The position numbers and the translations under genes were made by a program. A model generated the notes under the pieces. The model did not search any database and was not told the DNA's origin. It worked only from the letters and a program-made list of their open reading frames with translations. Below, piece by piece: positions 1-8,759 of a DNA stretch of 64,000 bases. The first letter of the stretch is position 1, and every line of letters begins with the position of its first letter. Origin of the DNA: Caballeronia sordidicola (GTDB taxonomy: Bacteria; Pseudomonadota; Gammaproteobacteria; Burkholderiales; Burkholderiaceae); contig NZ_FCOC02000002.1 of the NCBI RefSeq assembly GCF_001544455.2, positions 248,001-312,000 of the forward strand. Direction: 5' to 3'.

Positions 1-70
1 GCCCGCCTTCCAGCGCATAACCGCCGAAAACCGACAACAGCGTCACTAGTGTTCCGATGAAAATCAGCAC
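1..70 (-). CDS. motA: Flagellar motor stator protein MotA, N-terminal fragment
   Basis: Only the first 23 codons are in the window; the gene continues past position 1. Reading the minus strand from a GTG at 70 gives VLIFIGTLVTLLSVFGGYAL, the conserved first transmembrane segment of MotA. MotA pairs with MotB to form the proton-driven stator that turns the flagellar motor. The GTG start is supported by a GAGGA ribosome site about 8 nt upstream and by a sigma-28-type promoter at 115-141. No flhDC genes lie between this start and the next gene, although flhDC often precedes motAB in Burkholderia. Identification from such a short piece is firm because this stretch is highly characteristic. Confidence 0.85.
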   Translation of the reverse strand, partial: MLIFIGTLVTLLSVFGGYALEGG

Positions 71-114
71 AGTCGAATCCTCATGGTTGCAGCGGCGAAA
101 CCGCCGTTAAGTGG

Positions 115-141
115 TTTACGGCACGAGGCTGGAAAACTTTG
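115..141 (-). promoter_or_regulatory. Sigma-28 (FliA) promoter of motA
   Basis: On the minus strand the sequence is CAAAGTTT, 11 nt, GCCGTAAA. The FliA consensus is TAAAGTTT-N11-GCCGATAA, so both boxes match closely with the exact spacing. The -10 box ends 45 nt before the GTG start of motA. This makes motA a class-3 flagellar gene with its own promoter. Confidence 0.75.
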
Positions 142-769
142 AAGGGAAATAGGAAGGCGCGGATTTCTGGCGCGTCTTTATTGGCGGGGGGTTTACCGTG
201 TAAGGTGTGTGCGCCCTTCGAAGCCCGCCAGAGTTGGACAAAAATCGGGCAAAGATGCCGATTTATCCTGAATGTCCGGTTTAATGGACGTCATCGGCCG
301 CTCGTCGTGGCGGAGTTTTATTACAGCGTGTTTCATTCGCGGTTTAACGGCGCCGTATCGGAATGACTTCACGCGCATGCGTCATATATTTCGGGTTATA
401 AGTGCTAACCCTGTCTGGAAAGGGCTCGATGGCGCTGGCATGGGCATTGCATCCCAAGGCGTCCTGGGCTTGCGTCGCACGTTTCGAAACGAGTCGATAT
501 TTGCTCAAACACCCTGCCAGACAAGGGATTCAGCCTAAGTTCACGTTTCGTAACCGGCGGTGTTTCGCGCTGTAACAAGGTTAAGCGTTTGAAAAATGAC
601 TCGGCGATCACCGCAGTCATCCTGATAATGGGTCTTAAGGGATTACCCGATTTACCCGGGTCCGATTTAACGGGGGCGGCAGCATAGAGGCTGGCCGGTC
701 CGCAAGGCTTCAGCGGTTTTCTATCGGAATTCCGTTGTTTGAAGCCGTAACGAACAGGAGAGTCACGTT
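142..769. other. Intergenic region, no gene seen
   Basis: About 630 bp between motA and the glycosyltransferase gene. Short open frames here (75, 61, 88 and 71 codons) show no recognisable motif and overlap each other on both strands. I looked specifically for flhD and flhC, which often sit here in Burkholderia, and see neither. The stretch presumably holds the promoter of the glycosyltransferase, but I cannot point to one. Confidence 0.6.
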
Positions 770-1834
770 ATGCGTATCGCACAAATTGCACCTTTGCACG
801 AAGCAGTTCCTCCGAAGTTCTACGGTGGCACCGAGCGCGTTGTCTCGTACTTGAGCGACGCACTGGTCGACCTGGGCCATGACGTAACGCTCTTTGCGAG
901 CGGGGACTCGGAAACCAAGGCAACGCTCGATGCAGCATGGCCGCGTGCGCTACGCCTGGACCCGTCTATTCGCGACTGGAACGCGCCGCATGCGCTGCTG
1001 CTCGAGAAAGTGCGTCGCCGTGCCCACGAATTCGACGTACTACACTTTCACCTCGACTACATGCCGTTCTCGACGTTCTCGCAAATGGACACCCCGTTTG
1101 TGACCACGCTGCACGGCCGTCTCGATTTGCCAGAACTGCAACCGGTTTTCGACGCTTTTCCTGAAGCACCGGTCATTTCGATCTCGGATTCACAACGTCA
1201 GCCGTTGCCGCAGGCTGCCTGGTTGAACACGATCTATCATGGCCTGCCGCAAAACCTGCTGACACCGCAAACGCACAAGAAACCGGAGTATCTGGCGTTT
1301 CTGGGCCGCATCTGCCCTGAAAAGCGTGCCGATCTCGCTATCCAGATTGCAGCGCAGACTGGTTTGCCGCTGAAGATTGCCGCAAAGGTCGATAAGGTCG
1401 ACCAGGAATACTTCAAGAGCACGATCGAGCCGTTGCTGTCGAGTGCGAATGTGGAATTCGTCGGCGAAATCAACGAGCAGCAAAAGCCGGAGTTCTTGTC
1501 GGGCGCCAAGGCATTGCTGTTCCCGATCGACTGGTCGGAGCCGTTTGGTCTGGTAATGATCGAAGCAATGGCCTGCGGTACGCCCGTGATCGCGTTTAAT
1601 CGCGGTTCAGTGCCGGAAGTGATCGACCATGGCGTGACGGGCTTCATTTGCGAAGACGTTCAGGGCGCGGTAGGCGCGCTGCAACGGCTTGAAGAATTGT
1701 CACGTACTGAAATCCGCGCCCAGTTCGAACGTCGTTTCTGCGCAAGCACGATGGCGCAGAACTATGTCGACAGCTATACCGCACTGCTTCAAGCGGCAAA
1801 GCGGCCGGTGCTGCGTCAAGTTGCAATAGGTTGA
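770..1834 (+). CDS. Glycosyltransferase family 4 protein
   Basis: A 354-residue retaining GT-B glycosyltransferase that would transfer a sugar from a nucleotide-sugar donor. The N-terminal acceptor domain carries GGTERVV near residue 19. The C-terminal domain begins near residue 174 (FLGRICPEKR) and holds the donor-site EX7E motif, EPFGLVMIE, near 260, followed by ACGTPVIAF and GSVPEVI. The ATG at 770 has AGGAG 8 nt upstream. It stands alone between motA and hns, in a flagellar neighbourhood. It might act on flagellin, exopolysaccharide or a compatible solute; nothing in the sequence decides the substrate. Confidence 0.85.
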   Translation: MRIAQIAPLHEAVPPKFYGGTERVVSYLSDALVDLGHDVTLFASGDSETKATLDAAWPRALRLDPSIRDWNAPHALLLEKVRRRAHEFDVLHFHLDYMPFSTFSQMDTPFVTTLHGRLDLPELQPVFDAFPEAPVISISDSQRQPLPQAAWLNTIYHGLPQNLLTPQTHKKPEYLAFLGRICPEKRADLAIQIAAQTGLPLKIAAKVDKVDQEYFKSTIEPLLSSANVEFVGEINEQQKPEFLSGAKALLFPIDWSEPFGLVMIEAMACGTPVIAFNRGSVPEVIDHGVTGFICEDVQGAVGALQRLEELSRTEIRAQFERRFCASTMAQNYVDSYTALLQAAKRPVLRQVAIG

Positions 1835-1941
1835 ACGGGAAACGCCGAGCAAATAGGCCGATGCAACGTCCATTTAGAAAAATGTGACATCGGCTGGATT
1901 TAATGCATTGAATTTACTTGAATTATCTGTATGGCAACGTG

Positions 1942-1974
1942 AAAAAATCCGCCCGCTCCGGGTGGATTTTTTTT
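1942..1974. terminator. Rho-independent terminator between glycosyltransferase and hns
   Basis: AAAAATCC and GGATTTTT arms with inner GCCCG/CGGGT pairing form a hairpin followed by a T run on the plus strand and preceded by an A run, so it can stop transcription from both converging genes. Confidence 0.8.
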
Positions 1975-2027
1975 GTCTTCGAACATGCTGGCCAAAATCT
2001 TTACGCTGACTGCTTCAGTACGCCGTC

Positions 2028-2333
2028 TCAGGAATGATCTTGATTAATCAAGAACCGCTCACGGCTTTTACCCACAATCCATTTCGGTGGTTTGCCACGA
2101 CCGCTCCAGGTATTACCTGATTTAGGATCTTGATAAACCGGCGGCAATGGCTCCTTTTTGGGTGGCCTGCCGCGGCGCACGACTGTCAACCCCAAGTCCT
2201 GTGCCGTGAGGCCATACTCGACAATCTTTCTGCGGATATCGGCAAGTACCGCTTCCAACTCCGCGCGCCGCGCTTCTTCAGCCTGCTCCTGGAGTTTGGC
2301 GATTTGCGCCTTGAGCTCAGTGTATTGCGACAT
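2028..2333 (-). CDS. hns: H-NS family nucleoid-associated protein
   Basis: A 101-residue H-NS histone-family protein of the short Burkholderia type. Residues 1-45 form a charged helical oligomerisation region (AQIAKLQEQAEEARRAELEA). The RRGRPPKK stretch near 53-60 is a basic linker, and residues 72-86 (SGNTWSGRGKPPKWI) are the minor-groove DNA-binding motif. Proteins of this family bridge and silence AT-rich DNA, and many regulate motility or acquired genes. The start has an AGAGGAA ribosome site 6 nt before the ATG. It is monocistronic, converging on the glycosyltransferase. Burkholderia genomes carry several such paralogs, so the exact ortholog is not resolved. Confidence 0.9.
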   Translation of the reverse strand: MSQYTELKAQIAKLQEQAEEARRAELEAVLADIRRKIVEYGLTAQDLGLTVVRRGRPPKKEPLPPVYQDPKSGNTWSGRGKPPKWIVGKSRERFLINQDHS

Positions 2334-2494
2334 TTCTATTCCTCTCTAATAGGCAGCAATTATTGAGAAGACTAACGGCATCGAATAAAAGATGCAACGG
2401 TAGCCAATGCAATTGCAGAAAGTCTGAAACTAAATGAGAAGATTCTTGAAACTATAGAGCAATCTTAATAAGAGTTGCCTTAGTTCTCGTTGAT

Positions 2495-2536
2495 TTGACA
2501 ATTATTGACAACTAGTCGCGGCACTCGGATTACACT
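2495..2536 (+). promoter_or_regulatory. Possible aqpZ promoter
   Basis: Two overlapping TTGACA boxes (2495-2500, 2505-2510) lie in AT-rich DNA upstream of aqpZ. The second is followed after about 20 nt by TACACT. The spacing is longer than the ideal 17 nt, so this is a weak assignment. The rest of 2334-2626 shows no gene. Confidence 0.3.
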
Positions 2537-2626
2537 GCCTACCCGCTCCATTGATCGCAGAAAATATCAGCGGTTACATGCATCGGAAACGTTTCGGTTT
2601 TTTATATATTTTTAGGACTTCGAATC

Positions 2627-3346
2627 ATGCGATTAGGACAGCGCCTCGGCGCAGAAATGTTTGGTACGTTCTGGCTCGTGCTGGGCGGCTGCGGAAGCGC
2701 CGTGCTCGCCGCTGGATTTCCTCAACTTGGTATTGGCTTTGTGGGCGTATCGCTCGCGTTTGGCCTGACCGTGCTCACCATGGCTTACGCCATCGGCCAT
2801 ATCTCGGGCTGCCACCTGAACCCCGCCGTGAGCGTTGGCTTGACCGTCGCCGGCCGCTTCCCCGTTCGCGAACTGGCTCCGTATATTGTGGCGCAAGTGA
2901 TCGGCGGCATTCTCGGCGCATACGTGTTGTCGGTGATCGCCAGCGGCGCGCCCGGCTTCGACCTGGTGGCGAGCGGTTTCGCGACCAATGGCTTTGGCGA
3001 CCAGTCGCCGGGCCACTACTCGATGATCGCCGCGCTCGTCTGCGAAGTGGTCATGACGTTCTTCTTCCTGTTCGTCATCCTGGGTGCTACCGACAGCCGC
3101 GCACCCGCAGGCTTTGCGCCGATCGCCATTGGCCTTTGCTTGACGCTGATCCACCTGATTTCGATCCCGGTTACGAACACGTCGGTGAATCCGGCACGTT
3201 CGACAGGTCCGGCGCTGTTCGTCGGCGGCGCGGCGGTGGAACAACTTTGGCTGTTCTGGGTTGCACCAATCATCGGCGCGATTATCGCGGGCGTGGTTTA
3301 TCCGCTGCTGACTGGCGCAAAGAATCGGGCACTCGCTTCCGCCTGA
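2627..3346 (+). CDS. aqpZ: Aquaporin Z
   Basis: A 239-residue inner-membrane water channel of the MIP family. Both half-helix NPA motifs are present: HLNPAVS with NPA at 65-67 and TSVNPARS with NPA at 188-190. The selectivity residues fit AqpZ rather than a glycerol facilitator: the stretch [19 protein letters not shown] matches the E. coli AqpZ pore, giving His, Thr and Arg191. Six hydrophobic segments plus the two half-helices are visible. Length is close to E. coli AqpZ (231). The gene is alone and ends at a strong terminator. Confidence 0.95.
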   Translation: MRLGQRLGAEMFGTFWLVLGGCGSAVLAAGFPQLGIGFVGVSLAFGLTVLTMAYAIGHISGCHLNPAVSVGLTVAGRFPVRELAPYIVAQVIGGILGAYVLSVIASGAPGFDLVASGFATNGFGDQSPGHYSMIAALVCEVVMTFFFLFVILGATDSRAPAGFAPIAIGLCLTLIHLISIPVTNTSVNPARSTGPALFVGGAAVEQLWLFWVAPIIGAIIAGVVYPLLTGAKNRALASA

Positions 3347-3367
3347 TTAAAAGCCATCTGATTGGAT

Positions 3368-3398
3368 AAGAAAACGGGCGCTCGACGCCCGTTTTCTT
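3368..3398 (+). terminator. Terminator of aqpZ
   Basis: Perfect 13-bp inverted repeat AAGAAAACGGGCG / CGCCCGTTTTCTT around a 5-nt loop, 22 nt after the aqpZ stop codon. Confidence 0.9.
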
Positions 3399-3695
3399 AT
3401 TGGTTTAAAGATTTCTTGGTCTTAGCGGCCACGTAATATGAAATGCTTGCGACAAATGTAATGCGCGTTTACTGCCTTTCAAATTCGGAAACGCTGGCCG
3501 CGGCTGCCATACTCCTGTCCAGGTGCTCTTGAAGCTTTACCCACTAAGGTCTGCGCCTCCATTTGACGAGCGCTTTCACGCGACGATCGTACTTTCACGA
3601 TACTTTCACCCCGTAACAACTCGTCGATACTCGTAAGACTGCGGATGCGTACATTGGACTCATGCGACACGCGTCGCCCAAAAAAGGAGAACACC

Positions 3696-3980
3696 ATGAA
3701 ACGCATCGTCACTCATCTGCTGGTTGCAGCCGGTTTGGCCGTGAGCGCGGTCGGGGTTGCGCAAGCGCATACGGACCTGAATATTGGCTTGTCGCTGGGT
3801 GCGCCGGTCTACTCGCAACCCGCGCCAGTCTATGTACAGCCGGCGCCTTATTACCGTGCGGCGCCTTCATGGCATCGTCACGATGAACCGCGCTGGGGCG
3901 GACCGGATCGCGGACGTTGGGATCGCACCGGCTGGAACCATCGGGATGATTATCGCGGCGGATGGAATCATCGCGGGTAA
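3696..3980 (+). CDS. Small exported Pro/Trp/Arg-rich protein of unknown function
   Basis: A 94-residue protein. An upstream in-frame ATG exists at 3645, but the ATG at 3696 has AAAGGAG 8 nt before it and directly begins a signal peptide (MKRIVTHLLVAAGLAVSAVGVAQA, cut after AQA). The mature part has proline-tyrosine repeats (YSQPAPVYVQPAPYY) and a C-terminal tail rich in Trp, Arg, Asp and Gly (WNHRDDYRGGWNHRG). Many Burkholderiaceae encode such periplasmic or surface low-complexity proteins; no function can be given. It is monocistronic and followed by a terminator. Confidence 0.8.
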   Translation: MKRIVTHLLVAAGLAVSAVGVAQAHTDLNIGLSLGAPVYSQPAPVYVQPAPYYRAAPSWHRHDEPRWGGPDRGRWDRTGWNHRDDYRGGWNHRG

Positions 3981-4018
3981 TAACTCCAGGTCCAGCATTT
4001 TGTGAAGCTTAAACAAGA

Positions 4019-4050
4019 AGGAGCGGCCATTCTCGAGGCGCTCCTTTTTT
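4019..4050 (+). terminator. Terminator after the small exported protein
   Basis: AGGAGCG / CGCTCCT stem followed by a run of six T, about 40 nt after the stop codon at 3980. Confidence 0.85.
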
Positions 4051-4090
4051 ATTCCTCGCGTTAAATATCCGAGCTGAAATCCGCTCGGGG

Positions 4091-4897
4091 TTAATTGCTC
4101 ATGCTGAACAAACTGCGCAATTGATGCGCGACGCCGGCCTCGAAGTTATTGCCGGTTCGCGCAATATCCGGCAAGCGTTTGACCAGATCAGGATTTGCGT
4201 TTTTCATCATGAACGGCCGGCCCGCTGTCTCAAGCAAGTCGATGTCGTTCATGTTGTCGCCAAATGCAACGCAATGTGCGGCGTCAATATCCAGCCGGTC
4301 CAGCACAAACCGCAGCGCCCGCCCCTTCGATACATCCGACGTCATCACCTCCAGGCAATCCGGCATGGAATACGTCACGTAGATGGATTCGCCAAACTCG
4401 CGCTCGAGATTTTCCGCGGTCACCTTCAGATCTTCCGGCTCACCGATATACAACACCTTCGCAATGTTCTCGCCACCGTGCCGGCGAAGGTCCATCACGT
4501 CGTAGTTGAACCCCGAGTCCTGGTGAAACTCGAGCAAGGTGGGCGCGTGGCGGTCGATCAGCCAGGCGTCGTCGGCGAAGAGATTCACAATGACCCGCTC
4601 GCTGCCGGCCAGATCCGGCTGGACGAGCCGGCGTACCGCCGAAGGTGCAATGTCCCGTGCGTAAATGCGCTCGTTGTCCGGTGCATGAATACGCGCGCCG
4701 TTCGACGTGATCAGGTATGCGTCGACACCCAGAACAGTGCGAATTCCGACCACGTCCCTGTAATGCCGCCCAGTCGCGATGATGAAGCGCACGCCCTGTG
4801 CTTCCAGTTCGCGAACCGTTTCGACGGTGAATGGATCGACCTGATGATCGCTGTTGAGCAAAGTGCCGTCGAGATCGGTTGCGATGATCGAATACAT
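4091..4897 (-). CDS. Cof-type HAD-IIB family phosphatase
   Basis: A 268-residue HAD hydrolase. Motif I is DLDGTLL (residues 8-14) with the nucleophile Asp8 and acid Asp10; motif II Thr sits in ATGRHY near 42; motif IV is FGDNMND near 219. The large insertion between motifs II and III is the Cof-type C2B cap. Enzymes of this class dephosphorylate sugar phosphates, FMN precursors or similar metabolites; the substrate is not readable. The gene starts 40 nt after the stop of the BadF-type sugar kinase on the same strand, so the two are probably one transcript, which would fit a sugar-phosphate role. Confidence 0.9.
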   Translation of the reverse strand: MYSIIATDLDGTLLNSDHQVDPFTVETVRELEAQGVRFIIATGRHYRDVVGIRTVLGVDAYLITSNGARIHAPDNERIYARDIAPSAVRRLVQPDLAGSERVIVNLFADDAWLIDRHAPTLLEFHQDSGFNYDVMDLRRHGGENIAKVLYIGEPEDLKVTAENLEREFGESIYVTYSMPDCLEVMTSDVSKGRALRFVLDRLDIDAAHCVAFGDNMNDIDLLETAGRPFMMKNANPDLVKRLPDIARTGNNFEAGVAHQLRSLFSMSN

Positions 4898-4937
4898 GGG
4901 AGAGCCGCTTCCTTTTAACCGTTAGGAACCTGACATT

Positions 4938-5840
4938 CTAGCGCGCGACACGGGATTTTCCGGCTGCGGCGCGACGAGCGAGTTGCAGCGCGCCTGCGGC
5001 CGAGTCAGCGAGCGGCGCGCGTAACCGGGCACGGAGCGTCTCGGGCACAAACGGTTCGAGTGGGGCTGCGAGGCCGCCGCACAACGCTACCGGCATGATT
5101 CGGCCGGGATCGAGCGCCCGCACCATTTTTTCGATTTCGCGACCGGCCTCCTGAAGCAGGCGCTCGGCAAACGGATGGTTTCGATGCTGGAAGACCGTTG
5201 GTGCGAGCGCGGCGTAACCAGTCTGATTTGCAGCACTCAACCAGACCACCAGACCATCGCGATCGCCTACGCCGGTGCATTCAAGCAGAGCGCGGGACCA
5301 GTCATCTGCAGGTGCGCGGCAATCCAGTACATGCTGCAAATGCACCGCCGCGCGCATGCCGAGCCACGCGCCACTGGCTTCGTCGCCGCTCGGAAAACCG
5401 TAGCCGCCTGCGATCCGGACTTGACCCCGGGAATCAAGCGACGCCGCGATACTGCCCGTGCCCAACGCTACGATCACGCCCGGCTCGCCGCCGTGCGCGC
5501 CCAGCAACGTAGTCAACGCGTCACTTTCGACAACAAGCGCGCATCCCTCCGGCGCACTTTCATGGAACTGTGCGAGCCACCCGGCGTGGTTGACGCCCGC
5601 CAGGCCGCAACCGAGTGCACATGCGCTCCACTCGAACGGCAAGCCGGCGGAGCCGAATGCGCGCGAAATGGTTGCATCGATTGCTTGCCAGGCGCGCTCG
5701 ACGCCCAACGCGAGACCCGACGGGCCGCCGGTGGCGCGAGCGAGTTCAATGCCGTTTGCATCGGCCAGGACGACACGTGTGCCGCTACCGCCGCCGTCGA
5801 CGCCAATCAGGTAAGAGTAGGAGTAAGTTGATGTAGTCAT
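4938..5840 (-). CDS. BadF/BadG/BcrA/BcrD-family kinase, N-acetylglucosamine/glucosamine kinase-like
   Basis: A 300-residue ASKHA-fold ATPase. The phosphate-1 loop is DGGGSGTR (residues 15-22), phosphate-2 is ALGTGSIAA in the middle of the protein, and the adenosine loop region is CGGLAAPL. Single-chain proteins of this size in the family are usually N-acetylglucosamine or glucosamine kinases rather than benzoyl-CoA reductase activators, which carry cysteines for an iron-sulfur cluster not seen here. It is the first gene of a probable pair with the HAD phosphatase downstream. Substrate is inferred from family only. Confidence 0.8.
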   Translation of the reverse strand: MTTSTYSYSYLIGVDGGGSGTRVVLADANGIELARATGGPSGLALGVERAWQAIDATISRAFGSAGLPFEWSACALGCGLAGVNHAGWLAQFHESAPEGCALVVESDALTTLLGAHGGEPGVIVALGTGSIAASLDSRGQVRIAGGYGFPSGDEASGAWLGMRAAVHLQHVLDCRAPADDWSRALLECTGVGDRDGLVVWLSAANQTGYAALAPTVFQHRNHPFAERLLQEAGREIEKMVRALDPGRIMPVALCGGLAAPLEPFVPETLRARLRAPLADSAAGALQLARRAAAGKSRVAR

Positions 5841-6012
5841 GCCGCAAGCTTAACGGCACGACGAAGCCACCGCCACTCGACCGAATGGGCTGGCAAATGT
5901 GCCGCCTCGCGTAGAGCATTCTGTCACTGACTAGGCCAATCGGCCGACTATTCCGGCCGACGCCTTGGGCCTATGCTGATCGAACGCCAACCATGCATCT
6001 CCAGAATCAGCC

Positions 6013-6660
6013 ATGACCAATGCAAAGCAACCAGCTCCGGAACCTCGCAAAAACTCCGAACCGCACCGCTGTGGCTGGGTCAGCACGGCAGCGCTCGCCC
6101 AGTACCATGACACCGAATGGGGCGTCCCCTCGCACGATGATCGCCACCTGTTCGAAATGCTTGTGCTTGAGGGTGCGCAGGCCGGCCTGTCTTGGGCCAC
6201 GATCCTCAACAAACGGGAAGGCTACAAAGCACTGTTTCACAACTTCGACGTAGATCGTGTAGCCGCTTTCACCGAGGAAGACGCCGCCAAACTGCTGCTC
6301 GACCCACGCATTATCCGGAACCGCGCGAAGGTCGCATCTGCTATCGCCAATGCCCGCGCGGTGCAGCGCATTCAGGCCGAGCACGGCTCCCTCGCGGCGT
6401 TCGTGTGGTCATTCGTTGGTGGCACGCCTATCGACACTCCGCGCGCCTCGTACTCGCAAGCGCCGGCATTCAACGAGGTATCGGACGCATTGAGTCGCGC
6501 GCTCAAGAAGTTTGGCTGCTTATTTGTCGGGTCGACCACCTGCTACGCCTTCATGCAGGCAACCGGCATGGTCAACGACCACGAGGCGACTTGCTTTTGC
6601 CGCTTGAGCCGTCAATCTGCGCACACGAAGCGTTTGACCGCCGCCAAAGCGCCAAATTAG
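6013..6660 (+). CDS. tag: DNA-3-methyladenine glycosylase I
   Basis: A 215-residue base-excision repair enzyme that removes 3-methyladenine from alkylated DNA. Family hallmarks: RCGWV near the start with a zinc-ligand Cys, YHDTEWGVP with a zinc-ligand His, the LEGAQAGLSWATIL helix, and the C-terminal MVNDHEATCFC, which supplies the other His and Cys zinc ligands. It has about 18 extra N-terminal residues compared with E. coli Tag (187 aa), so a later start is possible, but no better in-frame ATG precedes RCGW. It is transcribed alone, divergent from the kinase/HAD pair. Confidence 0.93.
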   Translation: MTNAKQPAPEPRKNSEPHRCGWVSTAALAQYHDTEWGVPSHDDRHLFEMLVLEGAQAGLSWATILNKREGYKALFHNFDVDRVAAFTEEDAAKLLLDPRIIRNRAKVASAIANARAVQRIQAEHGSLAAFVWSFVGGTPIDTPRASYSQAPAFNEVSDALSRALKKFGCLFVGSTTCYAFMQATGMVNDHEATCFCRLSRQSAHTKRLTAAKAPN

Positions 6661-7131
6661 TAAATTGATTGGCACGGTTTTATGACTTGGATATTGCGTT
6701 TTCGCAACGTTTTTCGCAGTTTTAGGCCGCCTCAGGGAAAATCCCGACCAGAAGCCTCCGGGATGGGTAAATAACGCTCTGAAGCCTTTACTACAAAGAC
6801 TTTGCGGCCAGTCGTCCCTCGTGCACAAAGCCTTGCGTCATGTCAAAATTGCGGCCTACTGCGCGTGAGCACCCATTTTTTACCGGAAGAACGCTATAAA
6901 TTCGGTGCAAGCGGCTCTTGGCAAGTGTCCAGCTACCTTGGAACTCGCCGAACGAGCTCAGCCAAGCGTGCCCAGACCCGGCGGGCGGTATTGCCGGAAG
7001 CGAACAACGCATCAAAAAATGCGGATTATGTGGTCGACCGCGCTAAAACGATCGGATTCGCGTCCGATACTGATAACGCTGTTTGATGACACCCACGAAG
7101 CGCCGCGATGTCGGTGCGGGGGATAAACAGA
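6661..7131. other. Intergenic region, no gene seen
   Basis: About 470 bp after tag. Open frames of up to 94 codons occur on both strands (for example 6802-7086) but lack ribosome sites and recognisable composition. The region probably contains the promoter for the small paralog pair that follows. Confidence 0.5.
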
Positions 7132-7557
7132 ATGAAAAACCTCAACTTTTTGACGCATCAGGAAATCTTCGATCGCGCCGTGCATCACTTGTTTGGCCAA
7201 GGCCAGGCTGCGTTATTGCCGCGAGGCGGCGGCGCATACCGCGGATACTGCGGCGGATGTCCTGTTGGCAGTTTCATCAAGCCACGCGACTACATGACGG
7301 CAATGGAAGGAATACCTATCCGTTTCATCGACAAAGGTCCGGAGGCGGTTCCTTCGTACATGGATGTCGGCGTGGCAGCGTTGAAACGCGCGTTGCTGCG
7401 CTCGAACATCAATGTCTACGATCCGACCACAGTCGAATTGCTCAGTTGCCTGCAAAACGTGCACGACGTCTTCGGCAAATGGGAGTGGCGCGAGCGCTTT
7501 GCATCGATTGCGCGCCAGTTCAACTTGTCGGCGGACCGGTTGAAATCGGCGGCTTGA
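7132..7557 (+). CDS. Conserved small protein of unknown function, paralog 1
   Basis: A 141-residue soluble protein; I do not recognise a named family. The frame is open from 7108, but the ATG at 7132 is preferred because it aligns with the start of the downstream paralog. Visible pattern: an N-terminal helix IFDRAVHHLFGQ, a central CPVGSFIKPRDY, then NVYDP, LLSCLQNVHDVF and WEWRERFASIARQFN. The same pattern recurs in the next gene at 7669 and in a stop-interrupted copy at 25813-26244. No signal peptide or membrane segment. Two genes in tandem on one strand suggest duplication and co-transcription. Confidence 0.75.
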   Translation: MKNLNFLTHQEIFDRAVHHLFGQGQAALLPRGGGAYRGYCGGCPVGSFIKPRDYMTAMEGIPIRFIDKGPEAVPSYMDVGVAALKRALLRSNINVYDPTTVELLSCLQNVHDVFGKWEWRERFASIARQFNLSADRLKSAA

Positions 7558-7668
7558 GGCAAAAGAATGCGGCCGGCTCCGTCGAGGTCCGGCCGGCCCT
7601 GCGCGGGTAGCGCCGAGCACGAGTACCAGCGGGCAAGCAACGCATTATTTAGAACAACGAGTCACGCA

Positions 7669-8028
7669 ATGTTAACGGCAAGAGACATCTACGAACGCGT
7701 GAGCGCGCATTTGCTCACGCAGCGGGCTGTGTCGGAAGATGACAACGGTTCGTGCCGGCTACGCAGCAGCGACGGCCGCAAATGCGCTATTGGCTCACTG
7801 ATCGCTGACGATGTGTACCGCCCGGATATCGAGGGCGTCGGCATTTCGTATTATAAAAATGCGAGAGACGGGTCGTTGTTGCGGGCGCTTTATGCGTCGA
7901 ACGTGAATGCTTACGACCCCGAGATTGCCGAATTGCTGATCGAACTGGAAGAAGTCCACGACGACTTCGGCGTGGACGAATGGCCCCAATTGCTCGCTCG
8001 ACTGGCAGAACGGCACGCATTCGTCTGA
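7669..8028 (+). CDS. Conserved small protein of unknown function, paralog 2
   Basis: A 119-residue protein whose ATG at 7669 begins the same pattern as its upstream neighbour: IYERVSAHLLTQ, then CAIGSLIADDVY, NAYDPEIAELL, ELEEVHDDFG and W-x-x-LLARLAERH. It is shorter between the CxxG motif and the NxYDP motif. The frame is open upstream to 7567 but without the conserved pattern. The 111 bp between the two paralogs contain a GGCCGG/CCGGCC hairpin near 7571-7595. It converges on rpsU across a shared terminator. Confidence 0.75.
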   Translation: MLTARDIYERVSAHLLTQRAVSEDDNGSCRLRSSDGRKCAIGSLIADDVYRPDIEGVGISYYKNARDGSLLRALYASNVNAYDPEIAELLIELEEVHDDFGVDEWPQLLARLAERHAFV

Positions 8029-8094
8029 TCGGCGTGCAGTAAGGACCGCGCAACCCGCGGAGGATCAGGACGCAAAACGCGAATGAAATATGCA

Positions 8095-8146
8095 AAAGCA
8101 AAGCGGCGATGCAACCCCATGCGGGGCGGCATCGCCGCTTTGCTTT
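8095..8146. terminator. Bidirectional terminator between paralog 2 and rpsU
   Basis: Long, nearly perfect inverted repeat AAAGCAAAGCGGCGATGC / GCATCGCCGCTTTGCTTT around a short loop that itself pairs CCCC/GGGG. It separates two converging genes. Confidence 0.85.
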
Positions 8147-8183
8147 GTCACAACCCCGCAACAGGGCCGCGACATGCCAGGAA

Positions 8184-8396
8184 TCAGTGAAGCTTCTTGG
8201 GCAGCATCTGGCTACGCAGACGCTTGCGCAGGCGGCTAACTGCAGCCGCTTTCTTGCGCTTGCGTGCTGTCGTCGGCTTCTCGTACGACTGGCGTTCGCG
8301 AAGTTCGGCGATCAGGCCGTTCTTTTCGATGGTCCGGCGAAAGCGACGGATCGCAACGTCGAACGGCTCGTTTTCTTTCAAAACAATAGTGGTCAT
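8184..8396 (-). CDS. rpsU: 30S ribosomal protein S21
   Basis: A 70-residue, strongly basic ribosomal protein S21. The start [20 protein letters not shown] and the following [18 protein letters not shown] are diagnostic. S21 sits near the 3' end of 16S rRNA and helps mRNA binding at initiation. AGGA lies 6 nt before the ATG. The gene is isolated here rather than next to dnaG and rpoD; Burkholderiaceae often carry more than one S21 gene. Confidence 0.95.
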   Translation of the reverse strand: MTTIVLKENEPFDVAIRRFRRTIEKNGLIAELRERQSYEKPTTARKRKKAAAVSRLRKRLRSQMLPKKLH

Positions 8397-8759
8397 GGAA
8401 GTCCTAAATCGCTAATACGTTTTTCTGACTGCGCGGCGAAGCGTAACCAAGCAGGCTTACACCGCGCGCCGGCACTCCGATCGTCCACCCAACGCAGCAG
8501 ACACGAGCAAAGCGGCCACGGAGGCCGGAAAAGAGAGAGGTGGGATTTCACCGCCGATCACGGCATGCGCATTCCCCTGGAATCCGGAACAGCGCACTTC
8601 GGGCCGCCAGACGTCGCGAAAAATGCGGCGTCATCGGGCAAAAATCTCGATTCGGGCGAGATGTTATCAGATCGCTGACGTGTCGCCAACCCCGCAAAGC
8701 CGCTCTGCGGGGCGCAACTCCATGAAAATCCGCGGTTTTTCAGGTTTTTATGCAAAAAC
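8397..8759. other. Intergenic region upstream of rpsU
   Basis: About 360 bp between the aldo/keto reductase and rpsU, both on the minus strand. It should hold the rpsU promoter. I see no convincing gene or strong terminator in it. Confidence 0.5.

Noticed and set aside
139..538. Short overlapping open frames upstream of motA as possible flhD or flhC
   Set aside because: They are too short, lie mainly on the wrong strand and show none of the FlhD or FlhC residues.
6802..7086. A 94-codon frame between tag and the small paralog pair
   Set aside because: No ribosome site, biased composition and an overlapping frame on the other strand; no family recognised.
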